Both the position numbers and the translations under genes were made by a program. The notes under the pieces are model-generated. The model saw only the letters and a list, made by a program, of their open reading frames with translations. It had not been told where the DNA came from and did not search any database. From the NCBI GenBank assembly GCA_947165615.1, contig CAMVBD010000103.1:1-5965 (forward strand): 5,965 nucleotides of DNA. Direction: 5' to 3'. Below, piece after piece: positions 1-5,965 of this stretch. Within the stretch, counting starts at the first letter, position 1; every line of letters begins with the position of its first letter. This DNA is from an uncultured Clostridia bacterium. GTDB lineage: Bacteria; Bacillota; Clostridia; Oscillospirales; Acutalibacteraceae.

Positions 1-1
1 C

Positions 2-349
2 CCCGGCGACAAGGAACGCGCGTACATGGAGGAACGGCTGAGTACGCTTAGAAAGCGCAGGAAAAACATGGTCTTTATCTCCTTTCCCGGGGACGAAAAG
101 CGCTCCGGCGGGTGCGTGGCGGCAGGCAGGGGCTTTTTCCACATCAATTCCCACGGCTGCGCGGAGCCCTGCCCCTTTTCTCCTTTCTCCGACACCGACG
201 TGCGCGAGACCTCTCTCCGGGAAGCGCTGCACTCTCCCCTGTTCACCGCCCTGCAGAACACCGGCATTTTAACGGGAGACCACGACGGCGGCTGTACGCT
301 GCATAAGTACAAAGACGAGGTCGAAGCCATTGCTGCCGGGAACGCATAA
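2..349 (+). CDS. Radical SAM protein with SPASM-type C-terminus (3' end only)
   Basis: This is the last 115 codons of a gene that begins left of the window; the frame is open to the first bases, so the ATG at 26 is internal. The visible part matches the C-terminal auxiliary-cluster region of radical SAM/SPASM proteins. A Gly-Gly-Cys followed by AAGRGFFHIN (Cys38 of the fragment) precedes HGCAEPCPFS (Cys53, Cys57), then SLREAL and a final GGC (Cys98). Such cysteines usually bind an auxiliary [4Fe-4S] cluster. The CxxxCxxC motif that binds S-adenosylmethionine would lie upstream and cannot be seen. Family members modify peptides or metabolites, or mature enzymes; the substrate cannot be told from this fragment. 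The gene ends just before a hairpin terminator, so it is the last gene of its transcript and separate from helD. Family assignment is fairly secure; function is unknown. Confidence 0.8.
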   Translation, partial: PGDKERAYMEERLSTLRKRRKNMVFISFPGDEKRSGGCVAAGRGFFHINSHGCAEPCPFSPFSDTDVRETSLREALHSPLFTALQNTGILTGDHDGGCTLHKYKDEVEAIAAGNA

Positions 350-350
350 C

Positions 351-380
351 AAAAAAAACGTCCGCAATGGACGTCTTTTT
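351..380 (+). terminator. Intrinsic terminator after the radical SAM gene
   Basis: A 6-bp stem (ACGTCC at 358-363 with GGACGT at 369-374) has a 5-nt loop and is followed by CTTTTT at 375-380. The run of eight A at 351-358 can extend the stem by pairing with the T tract and gives possible termination in the other direction. It starts 2 nt after the stop codon at 347-349. The stem is short, so efficiency may be modest. Confidence 0.75.
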
Positions 381-394
381 CTGTCTGTAGACAG
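381..394. repeat. Small inverted repeat between terminator and helD promoter
   Basis: CTGTC (381-385) and GACAG (390-394) flank TGTA, making a short palindrome about 30 nt upstream of the helD -35 box. It could be a protein-binding half-site pair, an extension of the terminator structure, or chance. Nothing else in the sequence distinguishes these options. Confidence 0.3.
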
Positions 395-424
395 TATAAC
401 ATATTCCGGCGAAAAAATCAAGAC

Positions 425-452
425 TTGCATTCCCGCCCGTTCTACATATAAT
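425..452 (+). promoter_or_regulatory. Sigma-A-type promoter for helD
   Basis: A perfect TATAAT at 447-452 is preceded by TTGCAT at 425-430 with a 16-bp spacer. Transcription would start near 459, leaving a leader of about 25 nt before the ATG at 483. The -35 matches the consensus only in TTG, but the exact -10 and its place between a terminator and a start codon make the call likely. Confidence 0.65.
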
Positions 453-482
453 AGAGAGTAAGAAACGAAAGGGGGCACCGCC

Positions 483-2567
483 ATGGACCGGTGGGAAGAC
501 GAATACCTGGCGGCTGTACATGAGCGGCTGGACGCGGATATCCGGCGGCTGACGGGCTTCAGCCGGGAGGAAAGCCGCAGCATCAGGGAAGACACGCGCG
601 AATATATGTCGGAGAATCCCTTTGCAGCCGTGTACGGCAGAAGCGAGGCGTTCATCCGCGAAACGGGCGAACGGATCGGCAAGATCGAGGAGACCGAGCG
701 GCGGCTGACCGTCCTGCGCGATATGAAAAAGGCGCCGTATTTCGGGCGCGTCGATTTTGTTTACGAGGACGAAGACGAGGCGGAGAAGATCTACATCGGC
801 ATTTCGACGCTTCTTGACGAAGACACGGGAAAAATCTATATCTACGACTGGCGCGCGCCGGTCTGCTCCCTGTTTTACAACGGGGAAACGGGACCTGCCT
901 CCTACAAGGCTCCGATGGGCGAGATCGGCGGCGAAATCAGACGGATCCGGCAATATGAATTCAAGAACGGGGTCCTGAAAGGCTTTTGGGATGCGGACCT
1001 CCGAATCGACGACGCGGTTTTAAGACAGGTGCTGTCGGGCGCCGCCGGGGATAAGATGAAGCCGATCGTCTGCACCATCCAGCGCGAGCAGAACCGCGCC
1101 ATCCGCTTTGACCGCAAACAGGACGTCTGCGTCTTTGGGCCTGCCGGCAGCGGAAAGACCAGCGTCGGCGTACACCGGCTTTCGTGGCTGATGTATGAAA
1201 TGCGCATGGCGGGATACGTACCGAACGTGCTGATGTTTACCGCCAACGAGGCGTTCCGCTCCTACGTCTCCGGCGTGCTGCCGGATCTCGGCGAGGAGGA
1301 ACTGGAGACCGTCGATTTTGCCGAGCTTTTTGAGACGCTTTTGCCCGGATACGCGTTCGACACCCCGGCGGATCAGTCGGAAGCAATCCTTGACGGAGGC
1401 AAAGAGCGGCTCGCGTTCGCAAGAGCCCTCAACGCGCCGTCGTTTTTGGCGTTTGCGGACGAGCAGTTACGCTCCTCTGCGCCGCATTTCCGGAATATCC
1501 GCCTTTATGGGGAGACGATCGTAAAGGGGACGGACATGGCGGAAAAGTATTCGGCTCTGCCCGGCGGCGTCAACGCGAGAAAACGGCTTTTGACCGTGTC
1601 GGAATGGGTGGAGTCCGAGATCCGCAATTACTTTCTCATCCATAAAAAGGATCTCGAAAACCGGCTTCTGAACGAGAGCGAGGACGGGGATTCCTATACG
1701 TTCCTTTATAAGCAGCTGCGCGACTCCTCCCTTGGCCGGGCTAAGCAAATGGTTCTGGACGCGGTCAAAAGCGACCCGGCGTCCCTGTATCTCCGGTACG
1801 TGCAGACGTACTTCGGAAAGGGGGACCTGCTCGACGGGCTGCGGGAACGGGTTGCCGACAGGACCCTGTGGTTTGAGGACGGCGTGATGATGCTTTACAT
1901 TGCCGCTATGCTCGGCCGCGCCGTGCCGAAGGGAACGCCGACGCACGTGCTGATCGACGAAGCGCAGGACCTTTCCCTTTTGCAGCACAAAACGATCCGC
2001 GCGCTGTACCCGAAAGCCGTGTTTACGGTGCTGGCGGATCTGAATCAGGGGATCCTGCCGGGGATCAATATGACGGAGGAAAACGCCCTTGCCGCCGTTT
2101 ACGGCGCAAAAATACTGCGCCTTACCAAAAGCTACCGGGCGACAAAGCCGCTCGGCACGTTTTCCAAGACCTTTTTGCCGGAGGAAAAACGAGAGTACGA
2201 GGTCTTTGACCGGGAGGGCGATCCGCCGTTTGCCGTCAAAACCGACGATCCCGTCCGTTCGGCCGGAGAAATCCTGTCGTCGCTGCCGGACTCCTTCAAA
2301 AGCGTCGGGATTCTATTGAAAACGCGAAAAGAAGCCAAACGGTTTTTTGACCGCCTGCAGCCCGTTTTTCCGGCGCTGTCCGGCGTATTCACCTCCGGGG
2401 ATAAACTGCGCGACCGGGTGACGGTCATGCCGGCAACGCTTTCAAAGGGGCTGGAATTTGACTGCGTGATCGTCCCGGAGTGGGAGGAAGTCGAAAAAGA
2501 ACCGGCCCTCGCCTACCTTTTGACCACGCGGGCGCTGCACAGGCTGTATCTTTTGTCGCACACATAA
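483..2567 (+). CDS. helD: HelD-type UvrD/Rep-family ATPase (RNA polymerase recycling factor)
   Basis: A complete 694-residue protein of the HelD branch of superfamily 1. In Gram-positive bacteria HelD binds RNA polymerase and uses ATP to free stalled or post-termination enzyme from nucleic acid. Visible parts, in order: a charged helical N-terminus (about 1-85, probably the coiled-coil arm); the HelD signature PYFGRVDF and YDWRAPVCSLFY; Walker A GPAGSGKT (219-226, Lys225); Walker B with IDEAQD (Asp492, Glu493); a motif III-like DLNQ (519-522); SYR (550-552, motif IV-like Arg552); SKGLEFD (654-660, motif V); and TRALHR (682-687, Arg683, motif VI). All ATPase motifs look intact. It is somewhat shorter than B. 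subtilis HelD (about 770 residues), as in many clostridial forms. The ATG at 483 is preceded by GAAAGGGGG about 8 nt upstream. It is a single-gene transcript with its own promoter and terminator. A DNA helicase role is a less likely alternative. Confidence 0.92.
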   Translation: MDRWEDEYLAAVHERLDADIRRLTGFSREESRSIREDTREYMSENPFAAVYGRSEAFIRETGERIGKIEETERRLTVLRDMKKAPYFGRVDFVYEDEDEAEKIYIGISTLLDEDTGKIYIYDWRAPVCSLFYNGETGPASYKAPMGEIGGEIRRIRQYEFKNGVLKGFWDADLRIDDAVLRQVLSGAAGDKMKPIVCTIQREQNRAIRFDRKQDVCVFGPAGSGKTSVGVHRLSWLMYEMRMAGYVPNVLMFTANEAFRSYVSGVLPDLGEEELETVDFAELFETLLPGYAFDTPADQSEAILDGGKERLAFARALNAPSFLAFADEQLRSSAPHFRNIRLYGETIVKGTDMAEKYSALPGGVNARKRLLTVSEWVESEIRNYFLIHKKDLENRLLNESEDGDSYTFLYKQLRDSSLGRAKQMVLDAVKSDPASLYLRYVQTYFGKGDLLDGLRERVADRTLWFEDGVMMLYIAAMLGRAVPKGTPTHVLIDEAQDLSLLQHKTIRALYPKAVFTVLADLNQGILPGINMTEENALAAVYGAKILRLTKSYRATKPLGTFSKTFLPEEKREYEVFDREGDPPFAVKTDDPVRSAGEILSSLPDSFKSVGILLKTRKEAKRFFDRLQPVFPALSGVFTSGDKLRDRVTVMPATLSKGLEFDCVIVPEWEEVEKEPALAYLLTTRALHRLYLLSHT

Positions 2568-2610
2568 AAACCGGCAGGACGGGATAACCCGTTCTGCCGG
2601 TTTTGTTTTT
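2567..2610. terminator. Strong bidirectional terminator between helD and rubrerythrin
   Basis: A 17-bp stem (2567-2583 with 2588-2604) contains a single G-T wobble and closes on the loop ATAA. On the plus strand it ends in TTTTGTTTTT (2601-2610). On the minus strand the A run at 2566-2570 becomes a T tract. It overlaps the last base of the helD stop codon and starts 6 nt past the end of rubrerythrin, so it serves both convergent transcripts. Confidence 0.92.
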
Positions 2611-2615
2611 TAGAA

Positions 2616-3138
2616 TCAATAGTTTTCTTCGCGGACCTCAAAGTAAGACTGCGGATGCTGGCAAACCGGGCAGACGTCCGGCGCCTTGGTGCCGACGACG
2701 ATGTGTCCGCAGTTGCGGCACTCCCAGACCTTGACCTCGCTCTTCTCGAAGACGGCGGCGGTCTCCACGGTACCGCTCCTCGTGCGCCTTTTCGATGGCG
2801 CCGACCATGCGGAACTTTTCGGCAAGGTCGGCAAAGCCCTCCTCCTCGGCGGTCTTGGCGAAGCCCTCGTACATATCGGTCCATTCGTAGTTTTCGCCGT
2901 CCGCGGCTGCCTCGAGATTTTGAGCCGTATTGCCGATGCCGGAGAGCTCCTTGAACCACATTTTGGCGTGTTCCTTTTCGTTGTCCGCGGTCTTCAGAAA
3001 CAGGGCCGCGATCTGCTCGTAGCCTTCCTTTTTGGCGGCGGAGGCAAAGTAGGTGTACTTGTTGCGCGCCTGGCTTTCACCGGCGAACGCCGCAAGCAGA
3101 TTCTGTTCGGTTTTAGTCCCGCTGTATTTGTTTGCCAT
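2616..3138 (-). pseudogene. rbr: Rubrerythrin, frameshifted by an internal deletion
   Basis: Rubrerythrin is a cytoplasmic peroxidase that reduces H2O2 at a diiron site using electrons from its own rubredoxin domain. Translation from the ATG at 3138 (GGGAGG at 3146-3151) gives a good ferritin-like domain: [11 protein letters not shown] (Glu21), ExxH at Glu54/His57, YEWTDMY (Glu85) and ExxH at Glu116/His119. After Tyr123 (codon 2772-2770) the frame is lost. It continues into an Arg-rich tail and stops at 2638, 166 residues in all. The rubredoxin part resumes one base later, from the Val codon at 2768 to the TGA at 2618-2616: [19 protein letters not shown] and CPVCQHP, about 50 residues with all four Cys. 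Family members have about six residues between these points and total near 179, so the data fit loss of about 17 nt. Two intact domains suggest a recent mutation or an assembly/sequencing error. It is the second gene of the dfx operon. Confidence 0.9.
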
Positions 3139-3156
3139 TCGTTTGTCCTCCCGATA

Positions 3157-3528
3157 TCAGAATTCCTTGACCCAAAGGCCGTGCAGGTTGCAGTACGCGT
3201 AAACGGCGACGGGCTTTTCCCCGGCAAGGGCAAAGACGGCCTCGGGCGAAGACAGCGGATCGAGGTCGCGCTTCACAAAGCCGTGCGCGGTCTCGAGCAC
3301 GATCCAGTCGATGTGGTGCGCTTCCGTCGCGGGATGCAGCGCCTCTCCGACCTTCACCCTGACGCAGTCGCCCTCGACCGTAACGAAGGGGACGTGCTTT
3401 TCCGCGGCGGCATCCACACTGCCGGGAACGAGTTCGGTCATTTTCTGTCCGCAGCACATGACGGGCACGCCCTTGGACTCTAAAAACACAATGATATTGC
3501 CGCAGTGGTCACATTTGAAAAAACGCAT
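3157..3528 (-). CDS. dfx: Desulfoferrodoxin (two-iron superoxide reductase)
   Basis: A complete 123-residue protein that reduces superoxide to H2O2 in the cytoplasm of anaerobes, usually with rubredoxin as electron donor. The N-terminal desulforedoxin-like domain has Cys6-x2-Cys9 and Cys25-Cys26, the four ligands of the FeS4 centre I. The catalytic centre II has its full ligand set: His45 (in EKHVP), His65, His71, His116 and Cys113 (in CNLHG). The neighbouring Glu43-Lys44 is the pair near the active site in characterised enzymes. Length is normal. The start at 3528 gives the usual MRFFKCDHCGN opening and has AAAGGAG at 3546-3540, 11 nt away. The longer frame from 3582 begins inside the -35 box and is rejected. 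The gene leads the operon with rubrerythrin 18 nt downstream; its H2O2 product is rubrerythrin's substrate. Confidence 0.95.
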   Translation of the reverse strand: MRFFKCDHCGNIIVFLESKGVPVMCCGQKMTELVPGSVDAAAEKHVPFVTVEGDCVRVKVGEALHPATEAHHIDWIVLETAHGFVKRDLDPLSSPEAVFALAGEKPVAVYAYCNLHGLWVKEF

Positions 3529-3553
3529 GGGTATCACTTCTCCTTTCATTTTT

Positions 3554-3582
3554 ATTCTACCGTAAAACCAAAAATTTGTCAA
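3554..3582 (-). promoter_or_regulatory. Promoter of the dfx-rbr operon
   Basis: On the minus strand a perfect TTGACA (3582-3577) and TAGAAT (3559-3554) are separated by 17 bp, a near-consensus vegetative promoter. Transcription would start near 3547, so the AAAGGAG ribosome site (3546-3540) sits at the very 5' end of a leader of about 19 nt. I see no convincing PerR-type palindrome, so regulation by peroxide cannot be claimed. Confidence 0.8.
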
Positions 3583-3696
3583 TGCGGTTTTTGCAGGAAC
3601 GCCCGCTCTGATCCTTGCTTTTTTTTGCTCTCATTTTAACTGTGTTTTAGGTACGAACGGTACTCTGAAGGCAAGAAAACTAAAGGAGGTATCCGT
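3583..3696 (+). promoter_or_regulatory. Leader of the dockerin protein gene, with strong ribosome site
   Basis: The divergent intergenic region runs from 3529 to 3696. The plus-strand half contains T-rich stretches (a run of eight T at 3619-3626; TTTTAAC near 3640) and an excellent ribosome site, AAAGGAGGT at 3682-3690, 6 nt before the ATG at 3697. A promoter must lie here or further left, but no hexamer pair with good spacing stands out. TTGCTC (3625-3630) with TTAGGT (3647-3652) is only a weak candidate. Confidence 0.5.
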
Positions 3697-5370
3697 ATGA
3701 ACCACAAAAATCTGAAAAAAGGGCTTGCCCTGCTGACGACTTTTCTGCTGCTTCTGTCCTTCTGCGTCCCGGCGTTCGCCGCGACCGGCGTTGATTTGAC
3801 CGGCGCCACGGTGTTTACGTTTTCGGACGGCGCGATCACAGTGACAGAGGGCGACTACACGGGCTACAAGATCGAGGGTACGGCGCTGACGGTCAACAAA
3901 AGCGGCGTCTACGTCCTGACCGGCGCCTGCTCCGACGGCAGCGTCAAGGTCAAAAAGGGCACGACCGGCGTCACGCTTGTCTTGTCCGGACTGACCCTTT
4001 CATCCTCGGACACCGCGCCCGTCACCTGCAACAAGCAAACCGAGGTCGTCATTTTTTCGGCTGAGGGCACGGTCAACACGCTGACCGACTCGGCGTACAA
4101 CAACGACGAAAATTACCCCGAAAACGAAAACGCCGAAAACGCGGTCATAAAAGCCAAGGACGGCTCGGTCGTCACCCTTGCCGGGACCGGGACGATCAAC
4201 GTCGTCTCCAACGGCAAAAACGGCGTCAAGGGCGGATACGACCTCTATGAGGAAGACGAAGACGGCAACGTCACCGACACGCTCCTTGCGACGGCATCTC
4301 TGACGGTCAGAGACCTTACCCTGAACGTCACGGCAAACGCCGGCGACGGCGTCAAGTCCGACAAGGAACTGAACATCCTGTCCGGAAATATCACCGTCTC
4401 GGCGATCGACGACGGCGTCAAAAGCGACTACGTGCTGAACATCGGGCAAACCGGGACTGCCGGTCCCGCGATCACCGTTGCAAAGTCTGCGGAGGGGATC
4501 GAGGGCGCGACGATCAACGTCTGGTCCGGCACGGTGAAAGTGAACGCGACCGACGACGGCATCAACGCCGCGAACTCGGACCTGACGAATTACAGTTTCA
4601 GTTACAACCAGTACGGCGGCCGGGTCTGGGTCAACGTGACAAACGGCGACGGCGTGGACGCCAACGGCAGCGTCAACCTCAACGGCGGTACGCTGGAGGT
4701 CTATACCCCCTCGCAGGGAGACGGCGATCCGCTGGACGCGGACGCGGGCGCGGCCTTTAACGGCGCGACGGTGCTGGGCGTCGGCAACAACATGATGGCC
4801 CCGCGCTATTCCGGCACGGCGTCCTACGTCACCTTCGGCGGCAGGACCGGCGGCTTCGGCGGACAGTCGTCCACGCTTGTGGCCGCAAACGCGACCGTCA
4901 GCATTACGGACGCAAACGGCAGCGTTCTCTATACCGCAAACGCGGTCAGAAACGCGGGATACGTCGTGTTCTCGTCCGCCGACCTCACATCCGGCGAGAC
5001 CTATTCCCTCGTCGTAAACGGCAAGACCGTCGCGACCGCAACGGCGGGGGCAAACGGCAATCCCGGCTCACAGGGCGGCTTCCCCGGCGGTCAGGGCGGC
5101 TTCCCCGGCGGACAAGGCGGCAATCAGCCCGGAGGCCCCGGCGGCGGACGTCCCGATTTTCCCAGGAGGGGTCTGAAAGGCGACGTGGATCTTGACGGCA
5201 GCGTCACAGCGGCGGACGCCCGTCTTGCGCTCCGGCTTGCGGTGGCGCTTGACACCGCCGAGAGCGGCTCCCCCGCCTTTGTCGCAGCGGACGTCAACCT
5301 CGACGGCGTTGTAACGGCGGAGGACGCGCGGCTGATTCTGCGCGCGGCGGTCGGACCTGAGACCCTGTAA
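3697..5370 (+). CDS. Secreted Cthe_2159-like carbohydrate-binding protein with type I dockerin
   Basis: A complete 557-residue exported protein. Residues 1-28 form a Sec signal peptide: Lys at 4, 7 and 8, a hydrophobic core at 9-24, and probable cleavage after AFA28. Residues of about 30-440 resemble the Cthe_2159 carbohydrate-binding family (Pfam PF14262), a parallel beta-helix related to pectate lyases; the founding protein is reported to bind cellulose and polygalacturonate. Typical recurring turns are NGVKGG (175-180), GDGVKSD (216-222), DDGVKSD (238-244), EGIEGA (266-271), DDGI (286-289) and GDGV (317-320), rich in Asp that may bind Ca2+. A Gly/Pro/Gln linker follows (about 454-491), with tandem QGGFPGG. 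The C-terminus is a dockerin with two calcium loops, DVDLDGSVTAAD (496-507) and DVNLDGVVTAED (532-543), each followed by an ARL helix ending in LR. The dockerin implies docking to a cohesin scaffold, perhaps on the cell surface. No catalytic residues could be identified, so binding is favoured over lyase activity. Confidence 0.85.
   Translation: MNHKNLKKGLALLTTFLLLLSFCVPAFAATGVDLTGATVFTFSDGAITVTEGDYTGYKIEGTALTVNKSGVYVLTGACSDGSVKVKKGTTGVTLVLSGLTLSSSDTAPVTCNKQTEVVIFSAEGTVNTLTDSAYNNDENYPENENAENAVIKAKDGSVVTLAGTGTINVVSNGKNGVKGGYDLYEEDEDGNVTDTLLATASLTVRDLTLNVTANAGDGVKSDKELNILSGNITVSAIDDGVKSDYVLNIGQTGTAGPAITVAKSAEGIEGATINVWSGTVKVNATDDGINAANSDLTNYSFSYNQYGGRVWVNVTNGDGVDANGSVNLNGGTLEVYTPSQGDGDPLDADAGAAFNGATVLGVGNNMMAPRYSGTASYVTFGGRTGGFGGQSSTLVAANATVSITDANGSVLYTANAVRNAGYVVFSSADLTSGETYSLVVNGKTVATATAGANGNPGSQGGFPGGQGGFPGGQGGNQPGGPGGGRPDFPRRGLKGDVDLDGSVTAADARLALRLAVALDTAESGSPAFVAADVNLDGVVTAEDARLILRAAVGPETL
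5071..5121 (+). repeat. 21-bp tandem repeat in the linker of the dockerin protein
   Basis: Two consecutive 21-bp units (5071-5091 and 5092-5112) differ only at the last base (T/A), and a 9-bp partial third copy follows (5113-5121, one change). Each full unit encodes QGGFPGG in frame. The repeat lies in the flexible linker before the dockerin, so copy-number changes would alter linker length without breaking the frame. Confidence 0.85.
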
Positions 5371-5377
5371 GATAAAG

Positions 5378-5410
5378 CAAGCGCCCGGCGGCAAACCGTC
5401 GGGCGCTTTA
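5378..5410. terminator. Terminator hairpin between the dockerin and GH3 genes
   Basis: An 11-bp GC-rich stem (5381-5391 with 5396-5406) has one G-T wobble and a CAAA loop. It is followed on the plus strand by TTTATGTT and on the minus strand by TTGCTTTATC. The T tracts are short, but its place between two convergent stop codons (5370 and 5424) supports a shared terminator. Confidence 0.75.
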
Positions 5411-5423
5411 TGTTATAAAAGAA

Positions 5424-5965
5424 TCACAAGCGGATACCGACGCTGTCTTCGTCCGGCTGGCCGGAGCCGACGTAGAGGGTCACGCCGCCGTCGGGATCCA
5501 CACGGGAGCCATCAGAGAGCACGGCCTTGAGCCAGAAGCGGTCGACCGTCAGAACGCAAGTTCTTTCCTCCCCCTTCTTAAGAAATACGGGAGTTACCGC
5601 GCAAAGCTGGCAAATGGGCGTGGTGGTACGGCTGTCCGTAAATTTAGCGTAGCATTGGACCTTTGCGGTCCCGTCAAAGTCCCCGGTGTTTTTGACCGAA
5701 ACACGGAGTTCGACGGTATCTTCGTCCTCATGACAGACTTCCGGGCTGCCGAAAGAGAAGGTCGTGTAACTGAGCCCGTACCCGAAGGGATACAGAGGCT
5801 TGCGGGCGTCGAAGCGGTAGGTGCGCCCCGCCATGGAATAATCGGTCATGTCGGGCAGTTCGGCGTCCGCCGCGTAAAACGTGATCGGCAGTTTTCCGCC
5901 GGGCGACACGTTTCCGACCAGAACGTTCGCAACTGCAAGCCCGCCGAGCGCGCCGGGGTACCAGG
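5424..5965 (-). CDS. Glycoside hydrolase family 3, C-terminal part (5' end outside window)
   Basis: The last 180 codons of a GH3 enzyme (beta-glucosidase, beta-xylosidase or similar). The frame stays open to the right edge, so the GTG at 5909 is an internal Val. Reading inward from the edge: WYPGALGG and a stretch ending VSPGGKLPITFY, the usual end of the GH3 C-terminal alpha/beta domain; then DYSMAGRTYRF and PLYPFGYGLSYTTF, a hallmark GH3 segment; then a fibronectin type III-like domain (about the last 110 residues) with VSVKNTGDFDG and YVGSG. The catalytic Asp nucleophile lies in the N-terminal domain outside the window, so activity and substrate cannot be judged. No export signal can be assessed. 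It is convergent with the dockerin protein gene and so not in its operon, but a shared role in plant polysaccharide use is plausible. The stop is TGA at 5426-5424. Confidence 0.93.
   Translation of the reverse strand, partial: WYPGALGGLAVANVLVGNVSPGGKLPITFYAADAELPDMTDYSMAGRTYRFDARKPLYPFGYGLSYTTFSFGSPEVCHEDEDTVELRVSVKNTGDFDGTAKVQCYAKFTDSRTTTPICQLCAVTPVFLKKGEERTCVLTVDRFWLKAVLSDGSRVDPDGGVTLYVGSGQPDEDSVGIRL

Noticed and set aside
26..28. ATG at 26 as the start of a short 107-residue protein
   Set aside because: The frame is open upstream to the window edge, there is no ribosome site, and the protein matches only the C-terminal part of a larger family.
243..953. Minus-strand open frame of 236 codons
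   Set aside because: It overlaps the radical SAM end, the terminator, the helD promoter and the helD start; its sequence is low-complexity and Arg/Pro/Val-rich with no domain.
2760..2775. Programmed +1 frameshifting to fuse the two rubrerythrin domains
   Set aside because: There is no slippery run or stop codon at the junction, and the fused product would still lack about six linker residues, so a deletion explains the data better.
2686..3483. Long plus-strand open frame (265 codons) across the dfx-rbr region
   Set aside because: It is antisense to two genes with clear family motifs, has no recognisable domain, and is expected in GC-rich DNA as a frame shadow.
3529..3582. N-terminal extension of desulfoferrodoxin by 18 residues
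   Set aside because: Its ATG lies within the -35 hexamer, and the family normally begins with the MRFFKCDHCG-type sequence.
3649..3664. GTAC-GTAC palindrome upstream of the dockerin protein gene as an operator
   Set aside because: Only four base pairs match and the inner bases do not pair; this is expected by chance.
4000..4449. Minus-strand open frame of 149 codons inside the dockerin protein gene
   Set aside because: The Val/Asp-rich translation mirrors the repetitive codons of the real gene on the other strand.
4216..4731. Repeated GDGV/DDG-coding segments as a DNA repeat array or CRISPR
   Set aside because: Spacing is irregular and similarity is at protein level; they are turns of a beta-helix in one open frame.

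Overview
The window reads as ordinary chromosomal DNA from a GC-rich, anaerobic, polysaccharide-using member of the Clostridia (gut or rumen Oscillospiraceae/Christensenellaceae-like). The evidence is HelD of the Gram-positive type, a desulfoferrodoxin-rubrerythrin pair typical of strict anaerobes, strong purine-rich ribosome binding sites (AAAGGAGGT), and a secreted dockerin-bearing protein next to a GH3 glycosidase. The taxon is inferred, not proven.

Layout, left to right. 2-349 (+) is the C-terminal end of a radical SAM/SPASM protein, closed by a hairpin terminator at 351-380. A sigma-A-like promoter (425-452) then drives a complete HelD-type UvrD-family ATPase at 483-2567 (+). A long bidirectional terminator (2567-2610) separates it from a convergent minus-strand operon: desulfoferrodoxin/superoxide reductase (3157-3528) followed 18 nt later by rubrerythrin (2616-3138). 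That operon has a near-consensus promoter, TTGACA-17 nt-TAGAAT, at 3554-3582. Transcribed away from it is a complete secreted protein (3697-5370, +) with a signal peptide, a Cthe_2159-like beta-helical carbohydrate-binding domain, a Gly-rich linker and a C-terminal type I dockerin. A second convergent hairpin (5381-5406) separates it from the 3' end of a GH3 beta-glucosidase/xylosidase gene on the minus strand, which runs off the right edge.

The most notable point is that the rubrerythrin gene is broken. The ferritin-like diiron domain and the C-terminal rubredoxin domain are both well preserved but lie in different frames. The join lacks about six residues, which fits a deletion of about 17 nt rather than a single-base indel. 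Superoxide reductase makes H2O2 that rubrerythrin would normally remove, so this would uncouple the two steps if it is real and not an assembly error.

Functionally there are three themes: oxygen and peroxide defence (dfx, rbr), transcription maintenance (HelD), and extracellular polysaccharide handling (dockerin protein, GH3). I found no CRISPR array, tRNA, rRNA or insertion sequence. No wholly unknown system is evident.
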